From Mucilaginibacter empetricola (GTDB lineage: Bacteria > Bacteroidota > Bacteroidia > Sphingobacteriales > Sphingobacteriaceae): a stretch of 64,000 bases of DNA. The notes below the pieces were generated by a model. That model saw nothing but the letters and a program-made list of their open reading frames with translations. It did no database searches and was not told the DNA's origin. Made by a program: the position numbers and the translations under genes. This document shows, in pieces, positions 18,370-26,102 of the stretch. Where the stretch lies: NCBI RefSeq assembly GCF_024808665.1, contig NZ_JANUBZ010000010.1, positions 215,555 through 279,554 of the forward strand, given 5' to 3'. Each line of letters starts with the position of its first letter. Within the stretch, counting starts at the first letter, position 1.

Positions 18370-19056
18370 TTATCCTTTTATAATTTCAAGTACCTGTGCT
18401 ATATCATCGATTATATGCGTAGGGTTATAAGGCTCCAGTTCCTCGCGGGTAAAAGTGCCCGTGGTAACACCGATAACATATTTGCAGCCCACATTTTGCC
18501 CTTCGCGGATATCAACCTCGGTATCGCCAACTTTAGCAACTTCTTTTGGCCTTTCAATACCGGCCTCCAGCATCATTTTCTGGATCATAAAAGGATAAGG
18601 GCGACCAAGCTCCACTTCGTCAGAACCTACTACATAATCTATCAAACCTTTTTCTAGCCATTGCAGGCGGCTTACTATGGTATCGGCAATATCGCGGCTA
18701 AAGCCAGTATTGATACCTATTTTTACACCCTGTTCATGCAGTTTGGCGAAAGTTTCTTCAACATTGGGCAGTGGCTCAATGCCTTCGGCCACCTGGTAGT
18801 GGCTTATCATTTGCTTTACAAATTCAGTATGTATTTTGCTTACTAGTTCGGAAGTTATTTTAGCATCATTATGCTCGTGCAGGCGCAGAATTTGTTTTAT
18901 AGCCAGCGTTTTTTCGTAGCCCATCAGCGGATCTATCAGCTCGATAGGAACCTCGTAATGTGATTTTTTTAATGCCGCCTGGAAGGCTTTGCTTACATCG
19001 TGGTCATCTTTTACCGTAGTGCCGGCTATATCAAATACTACTAATTTTATGGACAT
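18370..19056 (-). CDS. Phosphonatase-like HAD hydrolase (PhnX-like, TIGR03351 type)
   Basis: A 228-residue HAD-superfamily enzyme. The nucleophile motif is DIAGTTV with Asp9, as in phosphonoacetaldehyde hydrolase (DxAGT). The cap segment PLMGYEK places Lys49 where PhnX has MGxxK, the Schiff-base lysine that forms an imine with phosphonoacetaldehyde. C-terminal motifs are KVGDTEVDI and GVTTGTF. If active as predicted it converts phosphonoacetaldehyde to acetaldehyde and phosphate. It is the first gene of the leftward operon and is preceded by the operator that it shares with the SusC gene. Confidence 0.85.
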   Translation of the reverse strand: MSIKLVVFDIAGTTVKDDHDVSKAFQAALKKSHYEVPIELIDPLMGYEKTLAIKQILRLHEHNDAKITSELVSKIHTEFVKQMISHYQVAEGIEPLPNVEETFAKLHEQGVKIGINTGFSRDIADTIVSRLQWLEKGLIDYVVGSDEVELGRPYPFMIQKMMLEAGIERPKEVAKVGDTEVDIREGQNVGCKYVIGVTTGTFTREELEPYNPTHIIDDIAQVLEIIKG

Positions 19057-19059
19057 AAT

Positions 19060-19077
19060 TGCTCAATAATTGTTGAG
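19060..19077. promoter_or_regulatory. 18-bp near-perfect palindrome in the leader of the phosphonate operon
   Basis: GCTCAATAATTGTTGAGC reads the same on both strands except for one base pair. It lies within 20 bases of the HAD gene start, inside the probable transcript leader, and touches the shared operator. It could be a second protein-binding site or a small hairpin near the ribosome binding site. Confidence 0.45.
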
Positions 19078-19099
19078 CAATACTAAACTTAGTTTATTA
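19073..19099 (-). promoter_or_regulatory. Shared promoter/operator in front of the phosphonate operon
   Basis: Read on the minus strand this 27-base stretch begins TAATAAACTAAGTTTAG and matches 20992-21018 upstream of the SusC gene at 25 of 27 positions, in the same orientation to transcription. Its core CTAAACTTAGTTTA (19083-19096) is palindromic. TAAGTTTA also resembles the TAnnTTTG -7 box, so the site may combine promoter and operator. The neighbouring cupin regulator is the obvious candidate binder, but this is inference. Confidence 0.7.
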
Positions 19100-19140
19100 A
19101 TACCAAACGAAATTAATGTTAAGGTTTGATTAAGATTGGA

Positions 19141-19243
19141 GGTAATAGGCAGTTGCCGGTTATCAGCTGACAGTTACTAATTAGTTACGAATGAGCAGTT
19201 ACAGTTTATCAATGACCCAATGACCAATGAACTAATGACCAGT
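19141..19243. repeat. Degenerate low-complexity intergenic repeat (CAGTTA/CCAATGA type)
   Basis: This stretch between the operon leader and the regulator stop is made of short imperfect repeats such as GGTTATCAGCTGACAGTTA and CAATGACCCAATGACCAATGA. Similar degenerate sequence is at 29984-30104. No gene is visible. Confidence 0.5.
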
Positions 19244-19822
19244 TTACTTCTTATCCTCAAAAAAATAAATTACCAGCATGCGGGCAACTGTTGTACCGAG
19301 GTTTTTTGGGGTATGCGGAATGCGGCCATCAAACAACATGGAATCGCCCTCATTAAGTGCTATAAATTCTTCATTAAATTGATACTCTACTTTTCCGGAG
19401 AGAATGTATTTGTATTCAAAAGCATCCGTTTCAACCAGTGGCCTTATTGCATCAGGTTCCAGTTCAAGTATAACAATGTCGATTGTACTTTGGGTGATGG
19501 ATTGGGTAAAAATGCGTTGGTAGTGAAAACCCAGGGCATGTTCTTTTTCAAAATGGCTATATTCTTCCTTACGTTTTACCAGGATGGGAGCACTGGAGCT
19601 TTTTGAGCGGATATCCTTAAAAAACTCATTCAAATCAATTTCGAGCGACTTGATAATTTCTATCAATACAATAAGCGAAGGGATGGTACGGCTATTTTCA
19701 ATTTGCGATATTAAACCCTTGCTCACGCTTGCCCGTTGTGCGAGCTCCTGTACAGTTATGTTTTTTTCTCGTCGGCGTTCTTTAATTCGGTTACTGATTT
19801 GAATCAGGATATCTTCTTCCAT
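19244..19822 (-). CDS. XRE-family transcriptional regulator with C-terminal cupin domain
   Basis: The start at 19822 (192 residues, MEEDILIQISNRIKERRREK) is preferred; the open frame upstream is not protein-like. Residues about 8-65 are an HTH_3 domain (VQELAQRASVSKGLISQIEN) and residues about 110-190 a cupin_2 domain (YILSGKVEYQFNE, LNEGDSMLFDGRIPH). Such regulators bind a small effector in the cupin barrel and control adjacent catabolic genes. It sits between the phosphonate operon and the PhnZ-like gene. Effector and target sites are inferred. Confidence 0.88.
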   Translation of the reverse strand: MEEDILIQISNRIKERRREKNITVQELAQRASVSKGLISQIENSRTIPSLIVLIEIIKSLEIDLNEFFKDIRSKSSSAPILVKRKEEYSHFEKEHALGFHYQRIFTQSITQSTIDIVILELEPDAIRPLVETDAFEYKYILSGKVEYQFNEEFIALNEGDSMLFDGRIPHTPKNLGTTVARMLVIYFFEDKK

Positions 19823-20068
19823 TGGGTGACAGGGTTGACGGGTGCAAAGTAATAAATAAAGCAAATGAGCACAAAGCTTCTTTTTGTTAATAAAAGTTAA
19901 AACAATGCACCCATTGTTACTCAGACGCATTTTTTGCGCAGTTGTTGCTTTTTTTTGAAAATATCTTCCTGGTTAACTAGGAGTGGGTTTTAAAAGCCAT
20001 TGTTATGATTGTATTAGCCATTTACGAATTTGGCAATTATTATTATTGGCAAAAGGAATTATTGTATG

Positions 20069-20089
20069 TTAATATTATCATAATATTAA
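20069..20089. promoter_or_regulatory. 21-bp AT-rich palindrome upstream of the PhnZ-like gene
   Basis: TTAATATTAT and ATAATATTAA flank a single central C, a perfect palindrome. It ends 29 bases before the ATG at 20119, in the 296-base gap between the divergent regulator and PhnZ-like genes. The position suits an operator, although AT-rich palindromes also arise by chance. Confidence 0.4.
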
Positions 20090-20118
20090 AGCCTTTTATT
20101 TGGAAAAAATATATAATA

Positions 20119-20694
20119 ATGCGGTCGCCGAAAAATAATAATCAAGCCATAGTGAATGAAGTGTTTTCATTGTACGATAAATTTGGCGATGAGGATTATA
20201 TTGGCGAGCCGGTTTCACAGTTAGAGCACATGTCGCAGGCTGCATTGCTGGCCGAAGAGGAAGGGTACGATGATGAGGTGATTCTGGCTGCGTTTTTTCA
20301 CGATATAGGCCATTTATGTGCTGATGCCGGCGAAGCGGAGAGCATGGACGGCATGGGTAATGTAGACCATGAAAAGCTGGGTGCTGATTATTTACTGGAG
20401 CGCGGTTTTTCGGAAAGAGTAGCAGCCTTAGTACAGGGCCATGTATTGGCCAAACGTTATCTTACCTATAAATATCCCGAGTACTATAATAAACTATCAC
20501 CTGCCAGCAAGACTACATTGGAGTTTCAGGGCGGTGTGATGAGCAGCATGGAAGCTGATGAATTTGAAGCGAACCCTGATGCCGAATTAATAATCCGTTT
20601 ACGTTACTGGGACGATACCGCAAAAGAAATGAACGTTCCGGTAAACAACGTTGAATACCTGAAAAAGCTGGCGCTTGATCATTTAAACAGGTAA
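20119..20694 (+). CDS. PhnZ-like HD-domain mixed-valent di-iron oxygenase (phosphonate-associated HDIG protein)
   Basis: The ATG at 20119 (191 residues) fits the family length; the upstream frame is low-complexity. The HD scaffold is His37, His61-Asp62, His84, His108 and Asp165. A lid motif DYIGEP supplies Tyr27 and Glu30, and GHVLAK supplies Lys112. These match, with small offsets, the residues I recall from PhnZ, which uses O2 to split (R)-1-hydroxy-2-aminoethylphosphonate into glycine and phosphate. The usual partner PhnY, a 2-oxoglutarate dioxygenase, is not in this window. It is transcribed away from the regulator. Confidence 0.87.
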   Translation: MRSPKNNNQAIVNEVFSLYDKFGDEDYIGEPVSQLEHMSQAALLAEEEGYDDEVILAAFFHDIGHLCADAGEAESMDGMGNVDHEKLGADYLLERGFSERVAALVQGHVLAKRYLTYKYPEYYNKLSPASKTTLEFQGGVMSSMEADEFEANPDAELIIRLRYWDDTAKEMNVPVNNVEYLKKLALDHLNR

Positions 20695-20726
20695 TTGATT
20701 GGTTGGTAATACAAAGCCGGTTTGGG

Positions 20727-20843
20727 GCCTCACCCTGCCCTCTCCAAAGGAGAGGGTCCCAAAAGAGAGCGAAGTTAAAGTCTTCTCCTTGCGCCACCGC
20801 TAAAGCTAAGGCGGCACGCGGTTGGAGAGGATTTAGGTGAGGC
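20727..20843. repeat. GCCTCACCCTGCCCTCTCC repeat, copy 1
   Basis: A 117-base unit whose ends are inverted (GCCTCACC at the left, GGTGAGGC at the right) with an inner pair CCTCTCC/GGAGAGG. It shares most of its sequence with 28037-28201 in the same orientation, including GCGCCACCGCTAAAGCT and CGGCACGCGGTTGGAGAGG. The two copies bracket the SusC to GDPD block. No ORF. It occupies the middle of the 361-base gap before the SusC gene. Confidence 0.8.
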
Positions 20844-20973
20844 TTAATGGGCCAACCAATGGCAGAATTTTTAAAAAATCAGTATTAAGCTTTTGTAACA
20901 TCAACGTAACATCTCCACACATAAAAAGCCACTTCTTAACCTGTTTTACATCTAATCTTAAGAATTGTTTAAT

Positions 20974-21018
20974 CTAAACTTAGTTTAGTGATAATAAACA
21001 AAGTTTAGTATTGCTGAA
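20974..21018 (+). promoter_or_regulatory. Double palindromic operator/promoter in front of the SusC gene
   Basis: A perfect 15-bp palindrome CTAAACTTAGTTTAG (20974-20988) is followed, with centres 20 bp apart, by a second copy ATAAACAAAGTTTAG (20994-21008). The second half, 20992-21018, matches the leader of the leftward phosphonate operon at 25 of 27 bases. Two sites on one helix face suggest cooperative binding of a dimeric regulator. The SusC start codon is 38 bases further on. Confidence 0.7.
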
Positions 21019-21055
21019 TGAAAAACTCCTTTTCTTCACTATTAAACATTAACAG

Positions 21056-24000
21056 ATGAAACAGATTTACAAACAACTAAAAACCGTTGTAACGGTGATG
21101 TTATTCTGTATTGCCCCAACGCTTTTATGGGCGCAAACAAAAATTTCAGGCACGGTTACTGACGATACGCATCAGCCACTGCCTGGCGTAAGCGTAAAGG
21201 TTACCGGCACAAACAAAGGCAGTGTAACCGATATTAATGGCCGCTATTTAATTTCAGCAACAAAAGGCCAATCATTAACATTTACTTTTATTGGCTTTGA
21301 GCCACAAACAGTAGTAGTTGGTGATGATGCCGTTATTGACATTAACCTTAAAGGCAGCAGCAAATCATTAAACGAAGTGGTTGTAACCGCATTGGGCGTA
21401 AAAAAAGAAGTACGCCGCGTAGGTTATGCAACACAAACAGTTGATGGTGCTGATTTAACTACAGCTCGTGACCCTAACCCTATTACAGGTTTAACAGGTA
21501 AAGTTGCTGGTTTATCGGTAGGTGCTTCGGCAGAGCTATTGGGTCAACCAAGCGTTTTAATGCGTGGTGATGCAGTTACCCTGTATGTTGTTGATGGTTT
21601 CCCTATCAATACTGATACATTTAACTTAAGCCCTGATGATATTGAAACATATACTGTATTAAAAGGCCCTGCTGCTGCTGCATTATATGGTAGCCGCGCA
21701 CAAAACGGTGCTATTTTGATTACTACTAAAAAAGGAGACAAAAATTCAAAAGGATTTCACGTTGAATTAAACAGCAGTACAGTAATTAACAAAGGTTTCC
21801 TTACTTTCCCAAGAACACAACATTCATTTGGACCAGGTGAAAACGAATTTTATGAGTTTGTTGATGGTAAAGGTGGTGCACCAGGTGGCGTGGATAGCGA
21901 TTATGATATCTGGGGTCCATATTTTGCTGGTCAGTTAATCCCTCAGTTTGATAGCCCTGTAGTTAATGGCGTACGCCAGGGAACTCCATGGGTAGCACGT
22001 GGTGCTAACAACCTGGCCGATTTCCTGCAAACAGGTTTCCAAACTAATAACGATATCGCTTTATCATCAAACGGCGATAACTATACCACCCGTTTTTCAT
22101 TTTCACAACAACATCAGCAAAGCTATATTCCTGACGAATATCTGGACATAGCAAATGCTAACCTCTATGCTTCATTTAACCCAAGCCCACGCTTTAAAAT
22201 TGAAGCTAACGTTGATTATAACAGACAAAGTACTGATAACTATCCTGACGTTACTTACGGTCCTAACAGCTTAATCTATGATTTATCTATCTGGACAGGT
22301 GCTGACTGGAGCGTTAATCAGCCTATTATAAAAGCTGTATGGCAGCCGGGTAAAGTAGGTGTACAATCAGAGTTTGAAGAGTACACCCGTTACCATAACC
22401 CATATTTCATGGTTCAGGACTGGACTCGTGGACATTACAAAAACGACGTTGACGGCTATCTTTCAGGAAACTATAAAATTGATGATCACCTGAATTTTAC
22501 ACTTAGAAGTGCAATTGACACTTACAACTTATTACACACAGAAGATTTGCCTTATTCAGCACACCCTTACGGTCGTGAAGGAAACCAGGGCGATTATCGT
22601 GAAGACCGTCGTGATTTGTTTGATAACAACACCGAGGCTTTATTGAACTTTGACTATACTGTTAAAAAATTCGTTAATCTTTCGGGTTTAGTAGGTGGTA
22701 ACTTCCGCGATTTCTCTTACAACTCAAGCTGGGTATCTACCAACTACCTGAATGTACCGGGAGTATACGCATTCAGCAATTCATTAAACGCAGTTCAGGC
22801 TACCAGCTTTAGCTCATACATGATGGTTGCCAGTGCATTTTACTCATTAGATGCAAGCTTTGGTAAATACGCAACTATATCAAGCACTGGTCGTGTTGAT
22901 AAAACATCAGCTTTCCAGGTGCCAACAACTTATTACTATCCAAGTTTATCAGTAGCATCAGTTGTTTCTGATTATATTAAAATGCCTGATTTTATTTCGT
23001 TCTTAAAAGTAAGGGCTTCTTACTCAAACGTACGTTCTGATGAAACCACCGCTCAAATAGGGCCTGCACCATTTAACTCTATTACTGCTTTTGGTGGCCA
23101 AACATCAGGTTCTAATCCATTAAATTATAACCCGCTTGATTACGGTGCTACTTATTTGTCACCATACAACGGTCCTAACTATTCATTAAATCCGGCTTAT
23201 ACAACTGGTAAACCATATAATAACCAAACAGCCGGTTATTCGCCCACTGCATTATATCAACAAAATATCCAAACTTCAACAAGGGTAAACTACGAAGAAG
23301 GTGTTGATATTAAATTCTTACAAAACCGTTTAGGTTTAAGCGCAACTGCTTTCCAATATATCGATGGACTTTCGGTATTGAACAACCCGGTTGCGACCTC
23401 TACAGGTTATACTTCTGAATACCTGAACGCTTTAAAAACCAGAAAAACAGGTCAGGAAGTTTCATTAAGCGGCGTACCCGTTAAATTAAATGATTTTAGC
23501 TGGAATGTGTTGATTAACTGGTCAAGATTCCAGCAGTATTTTGATCAATTGCCTCCGGGACAAACTCAGTACGCCTACAATGGTGGTTATGTAACTGATG
23601 GTACCCGTACAGATGCATTTTTCGGAACCAAATTCGTAAGAACAGCTTCTGGTCAAATTGTAAACAACGCCAACGGTACACCAATGGTAAACCCGGTAAA
23701 TCAGTTTTTAGGTAATGCTAATGCTGATTACAGCTGGACAGTATCAAACAAATTCAAATACAAACAATGGAACTTCGGTTTCCAGTTTGATGGCTCGGTA
23801 GGTGGTAAAATGATTGACTACATGCACCAAAAAACAATGGTTGGTGGTGCAAACGCATTAACTGCCGAAGGCGCTATTGGTGCTGCCCGCTACCAGGATT
23901 GGTTAAACTTTGGCAAAACAGGTTACGCAGGTTCGTACGTTGGTCCGGGTGTAGTAATTTCAAACGGTACAGCTCCTAACTTCGATTCAAAAACAGGTGC

Positions 24001-24346
24001 TATCCTTAACTACAACCAACTGGCATTTACACCAAATTCACAAACAGCCTTTATACAAGGTTACGTGAGCTCGTACTATAACGTTAACGAAGCCAACTTA
24101 ATGAGCAAAACTTATGCTGAATTGCGTGAGGTTACTTTCGGGTATGATTTCCCTAAAAAATGGCTGGAAAAATCGTTCATCAAAACAGCTTCAGCTAATG
24201 TTTACGGTCGTAACTTATTGTATTTCTACGCTAACTCAGAATTTAAAGATGTTGACTTAAATCAATACAACGGCGTAGCGGGCCAGTCGGTATTACAATC
24301 ACCAACTGTACGTAGCTACGGTGTCAACTTTAAATTAACATTCTAA
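21056..24346 (+). CDS. SusC/RagA-family TonB-dependent outer-membrane transporter
   Basis: A 1096-residue protein with a signal peptide, an N-terminal carboxypeptidase-regulatory-like domain (about 28-105, ISGTVTDDTHQPLPGVSVKV), a TonB plug (ALGVKKEVRRVGYATQTV, then LYGSRAQNGAILITTKKG) and a long C-terminal barrel ending in NFKLTF. It forms the outer-membrane channel that works with the SusD protein encoded 14 bases downstream. Because it shares an operator with the phosphonate operon and is followed by phosphoesterases, the ligand is probably a phosphonate- or phosphate-containing glycerol or lipid headgroup rather than a glycan. The ligand is inferred. Confidence 0.93.
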   Translation: MKQIYKQLKTVVTVMLFCIAPTLLWAQTKISGTVTDDTHQPLPGVSVKVTGTNKGSVTDINGRYLISATKGQSLTFTFIGFEPQTVVVGDDAVIDINLKGSSKSLNEVVVTALGVKKEVRRVGYATQTVDGADLTTARDPNPITGLTGKVAGLSVGASAELLGQPSVLMRGDAVTLYVVDGFPINTDTFNLSPDDIETYTVLKGPAAAALYGSRAQNGAILITTKKGDKNSKGFHVELNSSTVINKGFLTFPRTQHSFGPGENEFYEFVDGKGGAPGGVDSDYDIWGPYFAGQLIPQFDSPVVNGVRQGTPWVARGANNLADFLQTGFQTNNDIALSSNGDNYTTRFSFSQQHQQSYIPDEYLDIANANLYASFNPSPRFKIEANVDYNRQSTDNYPDVTYGPNSLIYDLSIWTGADWSVNQPIIKAVWQPGKVGVQSEFEEYTRYHNPYFMVQDWTRGHYKNDVDGYLSGNYKIDDHLNFTLRSAIDTYNLLHTEDLPYSAHPYGREGNQGDYREDRRDLFDNNTEALLNFDYTVKKFVNLSGLVGGNFRDFSYNSSWVSTNYLNVPGVYAFSNSLNAVQATSFSSYMMVASAFYSLDASFGKYATISSTGRVDKTSAFQVPTTYYYPSLSVASVVSDYIKMPDFISFLKVRASYSNVRSDETTAQIGPAPFNSITAFGGQTSGSNPLNYNPLDYGATYLSPYNGPNYSLNPAYTTGKPYNNQTAGYSPTALYQQNIQTSTRVNYEEGVDIKFLQNRLGLSATAFQYIDGLSVLNNPVATSTGYTSEYLNALKTRKTGQEVSLSGVPVKLNDFSWNVLINWSRFQQYFDQLPPGQTQYAYNGGYVTDGTRTDAFFGTKFVRTASGQIVNNANGTPMVNPVNQFLGNANADYSWTVSNKFKYKQWNFGFQFDGSVGGKMIDYMHQKTMVGGANALTAEGAIGAARYQDWLNFGKTGYAGSYVGPGVVISNGTAPNFDSKTGAILNYNQLAFTPNSQTAFIQGYVSSYYNVNEANLMSKTYAELREVTFGYDFPKKWLEKSFIKTASANVYGRNLLYFYANSEFKDVDLNQYNGVAGQSVLQSPTVRSYGVNFKLTF

Positions 24347-24360
24347 TCAAAAAGAGGAAA

Positions 24361-26031
24361 ATGACCATGAAAAAGATATCAGGATTTTATTTACTGCCCG
24401 TACTTGTGTTACTTGCGGTTAGCAGTTGTAAAAAGAGTTTTAAAGATGATACCATAAATAATAATTTACCAAACAGCGTATCATCATCATTGTTGCTTAC
24501 AGGCGTATTAACCAATATGGTTGATTTACCCGATGGTGCAACTACCAGCAATACCCAAAATGCTATGGTTTATCCCAACGCATCAAACAAAGATGAAATT
24601 TGGGGTCAGTACTATATCTACAATTACGATTACTACGGTAACAACACCTATGATTTTGATAGCGGTGCTGATTATTATACTACGTTAACCAACGTAATTG
24701 CTATGGAAACCCAGGCTACAGCATCAGGCGGTGCAGCTATTAACCCTTACGAAGCGATGGGCAAGTTTTTAAGAGCTTATTTTTTCAGCAAAATGAGTTT
24801 AGAAAGAGGTGATATTCCAATGACCCAGGCTTTACAGGGCTTAAAAAACCTTACGCCGGCTTATGACACCCAAAAAGCTGTAATGATACAGTGTTTAGCA
24901 TGGCTGGAAAGCGCAAACTCAGATTTGACTCAGCTGATTGCTAACCCAAGCGTTGGCGGTACAGGTTTAGGTGCAACTTTAGGGGGCGATATTTTTTACA
25001 ACAACAGCTTAACTCAATGGCAAAAAGTTGTAAATACTTTCAGAATAAGATTGCTGGTTGAGCTAAGCAAACAATCTGCCGATCCGGATGTAAATGTACC
25101 CGCTCAGTTTGCAAAAATTTTGGCTAACCCAACTACTTATCCTTTGCTGCAAAATTCAAATGATAACCTGCAATACACTTTTATCGCTTCAATAAATACC
25201 AACTACTATCCTCAATATCCGGATATTTTTGGACAAAGCGGTTCAAGACAAAATATGTCACAAACATATGTTGCGCTGGCCGATAACCTGAACGATCCAA
25301 GGGTATACGCAGTTGCCGAGCCTTCACGTTACGAAGTGGATACATTGCACAATAGCCCAACAGCGTTTTCATCATTTGTTGGTGCTGATCCGGGTTTGGA
25401 TTTAGGTACCATGTATAACAACGCAGGTTTGCAACGCTATTCGTTCATCAATCGTAAACGTTACTACTCAACTTATACCGGCGAGCCAAGCGTTCAGATA
25501 GGTTATCCTGAGCTGATGTTTAACATAGCCGAGGGTATTAACCGTGGCTGGGCTGCAGGTAATGCTGAAACCTATTACATAGCAGGTATACAAGCATCAA
25601 TGGCGTCATACGGTATCCCAACCAGCGGAACTTATGCTGCATATTTTTATCATCCGCCAGCAGGTTCAACAACAGGTGTTACCGATGCCGGAAACTACCA
25701 GGAGTTTAATATTCCTATTAACTGGAGTACTTATTATGCACAGCCAGCGGTACAATATACACCTGATGCTAATGGCCTTACAGCAATATTAAAGCAAAAA
25801 TACCTTGCGCTGTTCCGCCATTCAGGTTTAGAAGCTTATTTCAATTACCGCAGAACAGGTGTGCCTAACTTTACCACTGGTCCAGGTACTGATAACGGTC
25901 AGCGTATAGCTATGCGTTTCCAATATCCTTTAAGTGATAGATCAGGTAATACAGTTAACTATCAAAAAGCATTGGCCAGCCAGTACGGCGGCAATGATGA
26001 TATTAACGGTATCATGTGGATTCTTAAATAA
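24361..26031 (+). CDS. SusD/RagB-family outer-membrane lipoprotein
   Basis: A 556-residue lipoprotein with lipobox VLLAVSSC. An alternative ATG two codons later (24367, MKKISGF) fits the signal peptide equally well. Sequence such as PYEAMGKFLRAYFFSKMSLE and IQIGYPELMFNIAEGINRGW is typical of the SusD-like_2 group, with its tetratricopeptide-like helices. It caps the SusC barrel and captures the ligand. Tight spacing to SusC and to the next phosphoesterase gene indicates one operon. Confidence 0.92.
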   Translation: MTMKKISGFYLLPVLVLLAVSSCKKSFKDDTINNNLPNSVSSSLLLTGVLTNMVDLPDGATTSNTQNAMVYPNASNKDEIWGQYYIYNYDYYGNNTYDFDSGADYYTTLTNVIAMETQATASGGAAINPYEAMGKFLRAYFFSKMSLERGDIPMTQALQGLKNLTPAYDTQKAVMIQCLAWLESANSDLTQLIANPSVGGTGLGATLGGDIFYNNSLTQWQKVVNTFRIRLLVELSKQSADPDVNVPAQFAKILANPTTYPLLQNSNDNLQYTFIASINTNYYPQYPDIFGQSGSRQNMSQTYVALADNLNDPRVYAVAEPSRYEVDTLHNSPTAFSSFVGADPGLDLGTMYNNAGLQRYSFINRKRYYSTYTGEPSVQIGYPELMFNIAEGINRGWAAGNAETYYIAGIQASMASYGIPTSGTYAAYFYHPPAGSTTGVTDAGNYQEFNIPINWSTYYAQPAVQYTPDANGLTAILKQKYLALFRHSGLEAYFNYRRTGVPNFTTGPGTDNGQRIAMRFQYPLSDRSGNTVNYQKALASQYGGNDDINGIMWILK

Positions 26032-26102
26032 ATAAATTTTTGCAGAAAATGCCATCCGCCAAAAACGGGTGGCTTTTCTGTTTAAACAAAAAAACAAATT
26101 TT

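Noticed and set aside
20513..20797. Minus-strand frame of 94 codons next to the PhnZ-like gene, similar in sequence to one at 27847-28107
   Set aside because: Both frames start in the GCCTCACCCTGCCC repeat (MAQGEDFNFALF), which explains their resemblance, and both run antisense through real genes.
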